A stretch of 64,000 bases of DNA from Salinicoccus cyprini. GTDB lineage: Bacteria > Bacillota > Bacilli > Staphylococcales > Salinicoccaceae. Position numbers and translations under genes: made by a program. The stretch covers positions 124,001 through 188,000 of the forward strand of contig NZ_VMSJ01000001.1 in the NCBI RefSeq assembly GCF_007713705.1, read 5' to 3'. Below, piece by piece: positions 52,696-61,107 of the stretch. The stretch's first letter is position 1; each line of letters begins with the position of its first letter. Under the pieces are notes generated by a model. It was not told the DNA's origin. It did not search any database and saw only the letters and a program-made list of their open reading frames with translations.

Positions 52696-53505
52696 ATGAA
52701 TAATGTTTACAGAATCTTTAAAGAACAGTGGATACATAGGCATCTGATATGGAAATTGACAATCTACAATATGAAGAGCCAATACGCCAACCATTATCTG
52801 GGGGTCTTCTGGAATATACTGCAGCCTGCGATGCAGATCCTGCTATACTATATTGTTTTCGGTCTAGGTTTAAGAGGCGATCGGGGTGATGTGGGGGACA
52901 TTCCATTCATCGTACACCTGATTTCAGGAATCTTTCCGTGGCTCTTTATTTCCCAGGGCATCAATGGAGCCTCCAACGCAATTCAAAGTCAGCTGAGCCT
53001 GGTCACTAAAATGAAGTTCCCATCAAGCATACTGTTATCGATGTCGCTTGTGAATGCAATCATCAACCTGTCGATGACCACTGTTATACTTATAGGCATC
53101 AGTCTGGCAGGTGGTTATTCCACCCCCGTACATTACATCGGCTTCCTATACTTTGTGTTTGCATCTTACATGCTCATTTTTGGTATAGGACTGATCATGT
53201 CCTCCCTTGTCATTCTGATTCGGGATATGAAAAATATACTGCAGAACGTGATCAGAATGTTTTTCTTCATGACACCAATATTCTGGACGCTCGATGAAGC
53301 ATCGGAGATACTTCAAGTGTTGTCTTCATTGAACCCGTTTGCGTATCTTCTCATGAATTACAGAAATGCGATGGTACTGGAGGCCGCTCCATTATATGGA
53401 ACGATGACCGACCATATCTACTATTGGTCACTGACACTACTACTGATTTATGTCGGTGCACATATACACTACAGATTTAAAAATAAACTTGTTGATTATC
53501 TATAA
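52696..53505 (+). CDS. tagG: Teichoic acid/glycan ABC exporter permease TagG (second copy)
   Basis: A 269-residue six-helix permease, strongly similar to the copy at 29.2 kb (HYLGVFWNILQPAMQ, GIFPWLFISQGIN, VTKMKFPSS). The ATG at 52696 has GAGG at suitable distance; earlier starts at 52681 and 52690 sit on or next to that site. First gene of the second glycan operon; its ATPase partner is TagH at 60.2 kb. Confidence 0.88.
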   Translation: MNNVYRIFKEQWIHRHLIWKLTIYNMKSQYANHYLGVFWNILQPAMQILLYYIVFGLGLRGDRGDVGDIPFIVHLISGIFPWLFISQGINGASNAIQSQLSLVTKMKFPSSILLSMSLVNAIINLSMTTVILIGISLAGGYSTPVHYIGFLYFVFASYMLIFGIGLIMSSLVILIRDMKNILQNVIRMFFFMTPIFWTLDEASEILQVLSSLNPFAYLLMNYRNAMVLEAAPLYGTMTDHIYYWSLTLLLIYVGAHIHYRFKNKLVDYL

Positions 53506-53520
53506 GGAAAGGGTGCCAAG

Positions 53521-54441
53521 ATGGTAATTTCAATTGAAAATAAATTAGAAGATATAATAAAGGTACCTCATTTATTTGAAATTATATTAAATGAAGATAT
53601 CAACCAGACAATCTTTGAAGAATTTGATATCAACCAGACAAAAAGAACTTTAGGAAATTATAGGCATCAATTGGTTACAGTGATTTCTGTACGGAAGGAA
53701 ATGGATGGCTACTACGGTCTTTTCAAGCATCATGGAGATATTGTCGGATGGACCAGGATATCAGAGTCCATCTATGTATATCCTAAAAAGTTGGAATCAG
53801 TGAAAGTCAATCTTGAAACTTTCAAGACGCATCCGTTCAATAGGGAAATCGGTATCAACAGAGATATGGTTCTTGCACTTAAGGATAGGCTGCTTACTTC
53901 GAAATCTTTTGTAGAAGTAGGTGGAGAGAAGCTTGAAATGCTTTTCAGAAAAGGAAAACTCCAAGGTTATGTTCGCACGAGCGATTTATATAAAGGTGTT
54001 GAAATGGATGAACCTTATTATGTTGATCCTGATAGTAACAGGTACAGAGACTCCAACTTTGATATAGAGCTGCCGATCAGAGAAGAAGGTTTCACTGCAC
54101 ATATCAGGATGTATTTTCCAGACATGGATATTGTAAAGCTGCAACAGGGGAACCGATCCTTTTGGATGTCTGCCCATGAAGTCGATTACGACTTCGATTC
54201 AGAAACTCTGCAGGCACCAGCGGTCACTGAGGATGCCAAGCAATATTTTATGGAGGAACGTGCAAGAGTCAAATCCATTATGGATGCTCTGCTGAGAAGG
54301 CAGATTCAACTGGAAAACGATAGTGAACGCTATAAGAACAGACTTGAACGTATTGAAATCAGATATAAAAATCTGAAGGAATCCAAACTTGGCAAATTGC
54401 AGGTTGGCATATGGGAACGTATGAAGAGGAGGCGTAAGTGA
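53521..54441 (+). CDS. Cytoplasmic protein with SH3/GW-like modules and a coiled-coil basic tail
   Basis: A 306-residue protein without signal peptide. The middle part has two or three modules that resemble GW/SH3 repeats (YYGLFKHHGDIVGWTRISES and LEMLFRKGKLQGYVRTSDLY). After them comes a coiled coil (about residues 240-290), ending SKLGKLQVGIWERMKRRRK. The same tail is found on the protein at 31.5 kb. GW modules normally act outside the cell on teichoic acids; here they would meet the glycan on the inside. The assignment of these modules is tentative. Confidence 0.5.
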   Translation: MVISIENKLEDIIKVPHLFEIILNEDINQTIFEEFDINQTKRTLGNYRHQLVTVISVRKEMDGYYGLFKHHGDIVGWTRISESIYVYPKKLESVKVNLETFKTHPFNREIGINRDMVLALKDRLLTSKSFVEVGGEKLEMLFRKGKLQGYVRTSDLYKGVEMDEPYYVDPDSNRYRDSNFDIELPIREEGFTAHIRMYFPDMDIVKLQQGNRSFWMSAHEVDYDFDSETLQAPAVTEDAKQYFMEERARVKSIMDALLRRQIQLENDSERYKNRLERIEIRYKNLKESKLGKLQVGIWERMKRRRK

Positions 54442-57062
54442 TGTCTGATTCCGTTATTAATAGGAACGGAGATGTACAGCCGGAAATCAGGAACCTGGAT
54501 GAAATGAATAAATCTGAAAGACTTAAGCATTATGTAAAAATGCTTGATAAAGATTACTTGCAGACGATTGAACATCTGAGCAATGAGAAGATGTACAACT
54601 CACAGCATAGGTACTATGAGAAGTTTGATGCGATGGGCAAAGTGGACTTCCTGGAAGAAATATCACCTGTCTTCAGTAAACAAAAGAACAGCAATGGTTC
54701 CAGATACTTCAGCAAACTGGATCTTGACGTTGGCATCATATGCGATGAATTTCTTTATCATTCCTATAAGGATGCAGCAAGGCTTCATTACATCAATGCT
54801 GACGGAGATGGTTTGACCAGGAAACTGGATTTCCTTATTGTTGCGACATCATGGAAAGGAATTGATGGCAGCTGGGAGCAAGTCGCTTCGCCGAGAAGTG
54901 ATAAGCGCCAGACTCTGATGGCATTGATTGCAAACGCACAGGAACTTGATATCCCTGTCGCCTTCTATTCAAAAGAAGACCCCGTCAATTACCATCTTTT
55001 CAAAGATATTGCCAAAGTATGCGATGTAGTCTACACTTCTGCGGCAGAGATGGTTGAAACGTATAAAACCTATTGTGAACATGAGAACGTGCATGTAATG
55101 GAGTTCGGAGTCAACCCGGAATATCATAACCCCATCAGTTCAAGAATATCTGAAGCGGTTGATAATGATAACCACGTCATTTTTGCAGGCAGCTGGACTG
55201 AAAAGTATCCAGTCAGAAACAAGGAGTCCGCCCAGATGTTTGATGGTATTCTGGAAAATGGATATGATCTGACCATTATCGATCGAAATTTGAACTTGAA
55301 ACGCTCCAGATACCAATTCCCATCACGATACATCGGGAACCTGACCTACCCGATGCAGCATGATGATCTTATGAGGACACACAGGCTATTCCGCTGGGCG
55401 ATCAACGTCAACTCCGTAAAATACTCCGAAACGATGTTCGCGAACCGTGTATATGAATTGCAGGCCATGGGGAACCTGCTACTGACGAATTACAGTGTCG
55501 GAGTCAATAACAAGTTTCCCAACCTGCTGATGGTCAACACTAAAGAAGATGTCGGTCCGATGATCAGAAATCATCTCGAAGTGGACTATGAGGATATGCG
55601 ATCCAAAGGAATCCGCCAAGTGATGCTGAATGATACTGCTTATGACAGGATCAGGCAGTTTGCAGAACAATTCGATATTGAATCCAATATCCAGGAGAAG
55701 AGCATACTGGTTATTACGGATGCACTGTCTGATAAGGTGCAGGAAAGCTTCAACAGGCAGATGTACACAAATAAAACACTCATGGTACAAAAAGAAGTCG
55801 ATGAAGATACTCTGGCAGGATTTGATTTTGTTGCTTTCTTCAGTGATGTACATCTGTATGAAGAGTACTACCTGGAAGATCTGATGTCGGCATTTGTGTA
55901 TACGGACTCGGATTTCGTAACCAAAGCACATCAAGGACATCATGATTATACAAATTCCTTCTCGGATAAATCACTCACGATGTTCGATGCCAAAATACTG
56001 GACAGTGACCTGGAACCCATGCAGAAATCAGGGTACGTGCTGACAATGTCTGAGATTGGTGCATACCGTTCTGAACCTGATACCACTGCTGAAAAGCTCG
56101 TCTCGGTCATTGTTCCAATTCACAATAACGGTCGCTACCTGGAAGATAAATGCTTCAGAAGCCTTACGCGCTCTTCCATCTTTGATAATATGGAAATCAT
56201 ATTCGTTAACGACGGTAGTACGGACGAAGAAACAATCAAAATCATCCATCGATTAAGAAGACGTTATCCGGATATCGTATATTACGAGTTCCCGGAAGGT
56301 TCAGGTAGTGCTTCCAGGCCGAGAAACAAGGGAGCTGAACTGGTTTCCACTAGATATATGACTTATCTGGATCCAGATAATGAAGCGACTGGCGACGGAT
56401 ACGCTGATCTGCTGAACCAGCTGCAGGAAAATCCGGAAGTGGATATGGTAGTTGGTAATATCATCAAGGAAGATAACAAGCGTCGAGCAGTATTCCAGTA
56501 TTCCCAGACAGTCAGAAAGTATAATAATAAGAACAACTATATAGAGGATACGCACGACTTCATGAAGGAAAGTGGCCTGAGGGCGCAAAGTATCCAGGCA
56601 GTCATTATTAAGACGGATGTCGTCAGAAGAAATAACATTCAGATGGTCGAAGGTGCTGCGGGTCAAGATACAGTATTCTTCCAGGAACTCATGCTCAATT
56701 CAAATAGTGCTTTGGCTGTCGATACTTTCGTCCATGTATACTACGCGGCAGTGAGCGGCTCAGTGACGAATACAATCGGTAAGAAATTCTTTGACAAATA
56801 CTATAAACTTGAAATTGAACGCATCCCATTCCTGAAAAAACACAACCTTCTTGAAACCTATATGCATGGCCGTTTCAATTTCTATGTAAAAGGCTGGTAT
56901 CTGGCGCGTATCGACCGTATCGTCCCTGAAGAGAGACATGAAGCGATCACTCGATTCCTGGACATCTATTCTCTTTATGAGGAATATGATAAGACGATAG
57001 ATAATGACCTGAAAGAAACAATTGAAGAACTGAAACAAGAAGTGAATTATGGCAGAGGGTGA
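54441..57062 (+). CDS. Two-domain glycosyltransferase (CgeB-like plus GT2)
   Basis: An 873-residue fusion. Residues 80-400 resemble CgeB-type GT-B proteins (DVGIICDEFLYHSYKDA, CDVVYTSAAEMVETY, FGVNPEYHNP, FANRVYELQAMGNLLLTNY). Residues 553-860 are a GT2 domain: VSVIVPIHNNGRYLEDKC, FVNDGSTDEET, and the metal motif in YLDPDNEATGDGY. GAGGAGGCG precedes the ATG at 54441, which overlaps the previous stop. Probably builds the repeating backbone of the glycan exported by the second TagGH. Confidence 0.8.
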   Translation: MSDSVINRNGDVQPEIRNLDEMNKSERLKHYVKMLDKDYLQTIEHLSNEKMYNSQHRYYEKFDAMGKVDFLEEISPVFSKQKNSNGSRYFSKLDLDVGIICDEFLYHSYKDAARLHYINADGDGLTRKLDFLIVATSWKGIDGSWEQVASPRSDKRQTLMALIANAQELDIPVAFYSKEDPVNYHLFKDIAKVCDVVYTSAAEMVETYKTYCEHENVHVMEFGVNPEYHNPISSRISEAVDNDNHVIFAGSWTEKYPVRNKESAQMFDGILENGYDLTIIDRNLNLKRSRYQFPSRYIGNLTYPMQHDDLMRTHRLFRWAINVNSVKYSETMFANRVYELQAMGNLLLTNYSVGVNNKFPNLLMVNTKEDVGPMIRNHLEVDYEDMRSKGIRQVMLNDTAYDRIRQFAEQFDIESNIQEKSILVITDALSDKVQESFNRQMYTNKTLMVQKEVDEDTLAGFDFVAFFSDVHLYEEYYLEDLMSAFVYTDSDFVTKAHQGHHDYTNSFSDKSLTMFDAKILDSDLEPMQKSGYVLTMSEIGAYRSEPDTTAEKLVSVIVPIHNNGRYLEDKCFRSLTRSSIFDNMEIIFVNDGSTDEETIKIIHRLRRRYPDIVYYEFPEGSGSASRPRNKGAELVSTRYMTYLDPDNEATGDGYADLLNQLQENPEVDMVVGNIIKEDNKRRAVFQYSQTVRKYNNKNNYIEDTHDFMKESGLRAQSIQAVIIKTDVVRRNNIQMVEGAAGQDTVFFQELMLNSNSALAVDTFVHVYYAAVSGSVTNTIGKKFFDKYYKLEIERIPFLKKHNLLETYMHGRFNFYVKGWYLARIDRIVPEERHEAITRFLDIYSLYEEYDKTIDNDLKETIEELKQEVNYGRG

Positions 57063-57066
57063 GTAG

Positions 57067-58812
57067 ATGACTCGATTGAACAGGCTCATGCAATTAAGAA
57101 GGCTCAAGCAGATGGTGAAAGCACTGTCTTCAAGTAAGGAGAATGTAACCCCCCATCTCTTTTCCAACAACAGTGGGTTGAACTTTACCAGAAATATAGG
57201 CGAGAAAGATGTAATTCGTCTGCTCAAGTATGATAAGCACACAAAGAAAAATGCAGACCTTGCACTAAAGGATATCATCGTTCCATTTCCGAACTTTGAA
57301 GAGGTGGACTTTTCCAAGGGATACGATTGGCAGGTGGACAAGAGTGATAGATTCGGTCCAAGCTACCAGCTTTACTTGCAATCATTGCGTATTGTCAGCA
57401 GCCTTCTTATTGAGTTTGAACGGAGCAGCAAAATCCAGTACTTGGAAAAAGCACAGCAGATCATTGAATCCTGGATGGATTTTATGGATACGGAACCGGA
57501 AAACGATATGATATGGTATGACCATCCGTCAGCAAATAGAGCACAGAACATCATTCATTTCCTCTATTTGGCAAAAGATCGTCTCGAAATAGACGAACAA
57601 AGGTACTACAATGTACTGGTCAGACATGCTGAATTCATGAGCAATCCTACTGAATACAAGTATAATAACCATTCACTGATGATGGACCGCTCATTGATGA
57701 TAGTCGGAAGAATACTCGGCAGAATTGATCTTTTCAATGTAGGGTACTATCGTGCCATAGATACATTCTGGTATAGTTTCAGTGCTAAAGGAGTCCACTT
57801 GGAGAACTCCCCTGATTACCATGTCATGGTCAGAAAGATGTATATTGAGATGGAAGAATATCTGAAAGGCTACGGCTATTCATTTGGCAAGAATATCAAT
57901 GGTTATATTGAAATGTCGAAAGAGTATCTTGATATAGTTTCAAGACCGAATGGTCTCCTGCCACCACTTGGTGATTCCGGCAACAGCAGGGGGACAAGAC
58001 AGAAAGTTTATCGAAATTTCTTCGACTATGAAGCAGGTATAGGCGTATTGCAGTACGAAAAACCAACGCCTGTATACGTCTCTTTTGTTGCAGGCTTTTC
58101 AACGAATACTCATAAACACTATGACGATCTAAGTATCACTTTGAATTATGGGGGAGAAGATGTTCTTGTGGACTCCGGCAAGTTCAGCTACAGCCGTGAT
58201 CCGATCCGCACCTACATGCTCTCAGCTAAAGCACATAGTACATTGTACTTTGAAAATGAGAACTATATAAAAGAGCATGATAATAGATTTACACATCTTG
58301 TAGAGATGACAGGATTTTATGATGCAGCAGACTACACCATCATCAAGGGAAGAAATAGGGGATTTGAACAATCCGAACTCGGGCGTACCGTTATTCTTCT
58401 GAAACGGTACCCGATTGTCATCCTGCTAGATGAGGCAAGCACTGATGATGAAGTTTTTCAGAATTTCAACCTGCACCAGGATGTCGAGCTTATTGAATAC
58501 AATATTGGACATTCTGTTGTTAGATTGCCATCAGGGCATCTGGTTTCTTTCAGCCAGATGGGCCAGGTGGATGGACTTGTAAATGTAGAATCTTCTACAG
58601 CCAAACCAGCTTCCGCTGTGAATACTGTAGGTTTCGGGAAAACCACACCGACACATCAGATGCGGTTCAAGATAACCAATCTGAAAGATAAGATATACGC
58701 ATTTCAAACTTTGATCAATATGAATCAGAATCTCAAAATCAGCCATTTTAAAGTTGAAAATGAGAGGCTTCAAATGATCATAGATGATGAGGAGATCATG
58801 ATTACTCTTTAA
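57067..58812 (+). CDS. Heparinase II/III family protein (intracellular)
   Basis: A 581-residue protein with the family layout: an alpha/alpha barrel (about residues 60-330, containing HLENSPDYHVM) and a beta-sandwich with the conserved THKHYDDLSITLNYGG and VLVDSGKFSY. Known members cleave uronic-acid glycans. There is no signal peptide, and the gene sits 4 bp behind a glycosyltransferase gene in an export operon. It may therefore trim or modify a uronic-acid-containing glycan before export; epimerase chemistry is also conceivable for this fold. The substrate is unknown. Confidence 0.8.
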   Translation: MTRLNRLMQLRRLKQMVKALSSSKENVTPHLFSNNSGLNFTRNIGEKDVIRLLKYDKHTKKNADLALKDIIVPFPNFEEVDFSKGYDWQVDKSDRFGPSYQLYLQSLRIVSSLLIEFERSSKIQYLEKAQQIIESWMDFMDTEPENDMIWYDHPSANRAQNIIHFLYLAKDRLEIDEQRYYNVLVRHAEFMSNPTEYKYNNHSLMMDRSLMIVGRILGRIDLFNVGYYRAIDTFWYSFSAKGVHLENSPDYHVMVRKMYIEMEEYLKGYGYSFGKNINGYIEMSKEYLDIVSRPNGLLPPLGDSGNSRGTRQKVYRNFFDYEAGIGVLQYEKPTPVYVSFVAGFSTNTHKHYDDLSITLNYGGEDVLVDSGKFSYSRDPIRTYMLSAKAHSTLYFENENYIKEHDNRFTHLVEMTGFYDAADYTIIKGRNRGFEQSELGRTVILLKRYPIVILLDEASTDDEVFQNFNLHQDVELIEYNIGHSVVRLPSGHLVSFSQMGQVDGLVNVESSTAKPASAVNTVGFGKTTPTHQMRFKITNLKDKIYAFQTLINMNQNLKISHFKVENERLQMIIDDEEIMITL

Positions 58813-58857
58813 AGGTAATTTCTATTATAGATATTTAGAAGTTGGTATGGTGAACTT

Positions 58858-60144
58858 ATGAAAAAAGTAACGATGTTCGTTTGGAATCATTTCACAAATG
58901 ATGCCAGGGTGATGAGAGAAGGTATGGCACTTAGTCAGAATAACTATGATATCAATCTCATTGCCATCGAGAATAAAAAAGATGCTCTGGCCCCTCGATA
59001 TGAAGTGATCAATGACAGGTTTAGAGTACATCGGGTACCAATGTATCCTTGGCTTCTCGAACTTTATCAGAACAATAAAAAAGCATTCATTTTCAGTGTT
59101 GCAGGAGCTACGACTGTTGTTGCCCCTGTGCTTTTCTATAAATCCTGGGTATTGCTTTCCAGTTATTTCATTATCCTGGCTGCTGCATACACAAGTGTGA
59201 AGAACAATGCAGTCAGACGAAATATGATCAAAGTGATTCGTAGCTTCAAAATGATTATTCAGGGATATAAGCATGCAGCTGATATATATCATTCTCATGA
59301 TCTGAACACTTTGACACAAGGCGTAATCTGTTCAAAGTTAAGGGTGAATCGCAAGAAGCTCATATATGATTCGCATGAAGTACAGACCGACCGAACAGGA
59401 TATAATCCAAGGTTCGCAAGTATATGGGAAGGTTGCCTGCTGAAATTCGTAGATGAGACAATCGTAGAAAATCATACGCGTGCCAAACACCATGATGCGA
59501 TCTATGGCAATTATCCTGAAACCTTATATAACTATTCGGCATACTGTGATATTGATGATACAGCTGATCTTGATCTCCGTGATCAGCTTTCTCTGCCTTC
59601 TGATGAAAAAATTCTTCTCTATCAAGGTGGCTTGCAGTCTGGCAGAGGGTTGGAATTGCTTATAAAGATGATGCATCAAGTAAAAGAAGGTACATTGGTA
59701 TTCATCGGAGATGGCAGGCTTAAAGATGCATTGATGGAGCAGGCTGCCGAGGAAGATTTGGAGAGTAGGATCAAGTTTTTCGGTAAAGCCGATCTGAGTG
59801 ATCTTCCATCGTATACAAAAGAGGCCTATTTGGGATTCCAGGTACTGCAAAATACGAGCTTCAATCACTACTCAGCATCATCCAATAAACTGTTCGAGTA
59901 TATTATGGCACATGTGCCAGTAGTCAGTTGTGATTTCCCTGAAATCAAGAAGGTTGTCCAGGGTGAGGAGCTTGGTATTGCCATTGATGCTTCAAACGTA
60001 GATGCTTTGGCTGGGGCAGTCAACACGTTGCTGGATGATGAAGGCCTTCGCAACCAGTATAGCGACAATTGCAAGCAAGCAAAGCTTAAGTACAACTGGA
60101 ATAACGAACAGAAAAAACTGCTCAGGATATATGAGAATCTTTAA
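58858..60144 (+). CDS. Glycosyltransferase, GT4-like, with membrane insertion
   Basis: A 428-residue relative of the enzyme at 48.5 kb, sharing the start KKVTMFVWNHF and YDSHEVQTDRT, SSNKLFEYIMAHVPVV near the donor site. It differs by an insertion of about 40 residues at 80-120 that contains two hydrophobic stretches (VLFYKSWVLLSSYFIILAAA), which may attach it to the membrane. The ATG sits 45 bp after the heparinase-like gene. Second glycosyltransferase of this operon; sugar unknown. Confidence 0.82.
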   Translation: MKKVTMFVWNHFTNDARVMREGMALSQNNYDINLIAIENKKDALAPRYEVINDRFRVHRVPMYPWLLELYQNNKKAFIFSVAGATTVVAPVLFYKSWVLLSSYFIILAAAYTSVKNNAVRRNMIKVIRSFKMIIQGYKHAADIYHSHDLNTLTQGVICSKLRVNRKKLIYDSHEVQTDRTGYNPRFASIWEGCLLKFVDETIVENHTRAKHHDAIYGNYPETLYNYSAYCDIDDTADLDLRDQLSLPSDEKILLYQGGLQSGRGLELLIKMMHQVKEGTLVFIGDGRLKDALMEQAAEEDLESRIKFFGKADLSDLPSYTKEAYLGFQVLQNTSFNHYSASSNKLFEYIMAHVPVVSCDFPEIKKVVQGEELGIAIDASNVDALAGAVNTLLDDEGLRNQYSDNCKQAKLKYNWNNEQKKLLRIYENL

Positions 60145-60170
60145 GGAATATTTGAAGGAAGGTCATCGAA

Positions 60171-61082
60171 ATGACTTATAAAGTTAAAGTTGAAAATGTT
60201 TCCAAAGTATACGATCTGAATCGAAGCAGGATAGCCAAACTGCTTTCCTTGTTTACTATGGGGCACTTCTACAAAGAAAAACCATACTATGCGCTCAGAA
60301 ATATCAACTTTGAGGTACAGCCAGGTGATTCCGTAGGTATCATCGGTTTGAATGGTTCAGGAAAATCCACTCTGTCTGATCTTCTTGGAGAGGTGACAGT
60401 ACCAACGAGCGGCAGAATCAGAATCAATGGCAGGAGTTCACTGATTGCCATCAGTGCCGGACTCAACCAGGATCTCTCGGGTGAAGAAAACATCCGTATG
60501 AAGTGTCTGATGCATGGGCTTTCAGAAGCAACCATCAATGAGCGCTATGAGGATATCGTCAATTTCAGTGAACTGGGCGATTTCATACAGCAACCGATCA
60601 AATCCTACTCCAGCGGTATGCGGTCGAGACTGGGATTCGCAATTGCAATCCACACAGATCCTGATGTTCTGATTGTTGACGAAGCATTATCAGTTGGAGA
60701 TGAGACTTTCTCTAACAAGTGTATTGAACGTATGAAGCAGTTTCAGAAAGAGGGAAAAACCATCTTTTTCGTTTCGCATTCTGCAAAACAAGTCGCAAGG
60801 ATGTGCAACAAAGCAATATGGATCCATTATGGCGAAACAAAAGACTATGGCGAGTGTACACCGATAGTCAATGAGTATGCGAGATTCATCAATGATTTCA
60901 ATGCAATGACTAAAGAAGAGCAGCTTCAATATAAGGATAAGATGATTAAACAGCAGCAAGAAAAAGGAAGAAATGAAGCTGTTGTAAAAAAATACAGACG
61001 TCCTCTATTAAGATATATTCCTGCTTTTGCCTTGTTGGGAATTTATATATACAGCTTTTTGGCTCAGCTCAATTTTCTTTGA
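60171..61082 (+). CDS. tagH: Teichoic acid/glycan ABC exporter ATPase TagH (second copy)
   Basis: A 303-residue ATPase with Walker A GLNGSGKST, SLIAISAGLNQDLSGEENIR, signature YSSGMRSRLGFA and Walker B DVLIVDEALSVGDE. It is very similar to the first copy over the ATPase domain but has a different C-terminal region with one membrane helix (about residues 282-300). It pairs with the TagG at 52.7 kb. Having both subunits twice suggests two exported glycans. Confidence 0.9.
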   Translation: MTYKVKVENVSKVYDLNRSRIAKLLSLFTMGHFYKEKPYYALRNINFEVQPGDSVGIIGLNGSGKSTLSDLLGEVTVPTSGRIRINGRSSLIAISAGLNQDLSGEENIRMKCLMHGLSEATINERYEDIVNFSELGDFIQQPIKSYSSGMRSRLGFAIAIHTDPDVLIVDEALSVGDETFSNKCIERMKQFQKEGKTIFFVSHSAKQVARMCNKAIWIHYGETKDYGECTPIVNEYARFINDFNAMTKEEQLQYKDKMIKQQQEKGRNEAVVKKYRRPLLRYIPAFALLGIYIYSFLAQLNFL

Positions 61083-61107
61083 TATTCTTTTGTAAAGGAG
61101 CCCTGCC

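Noticed and set aside
57067-58812. Exported polysaccharide lyase
   Set aside because: The N-terminus has no signal peptide, and no alternative upstream start adds one.
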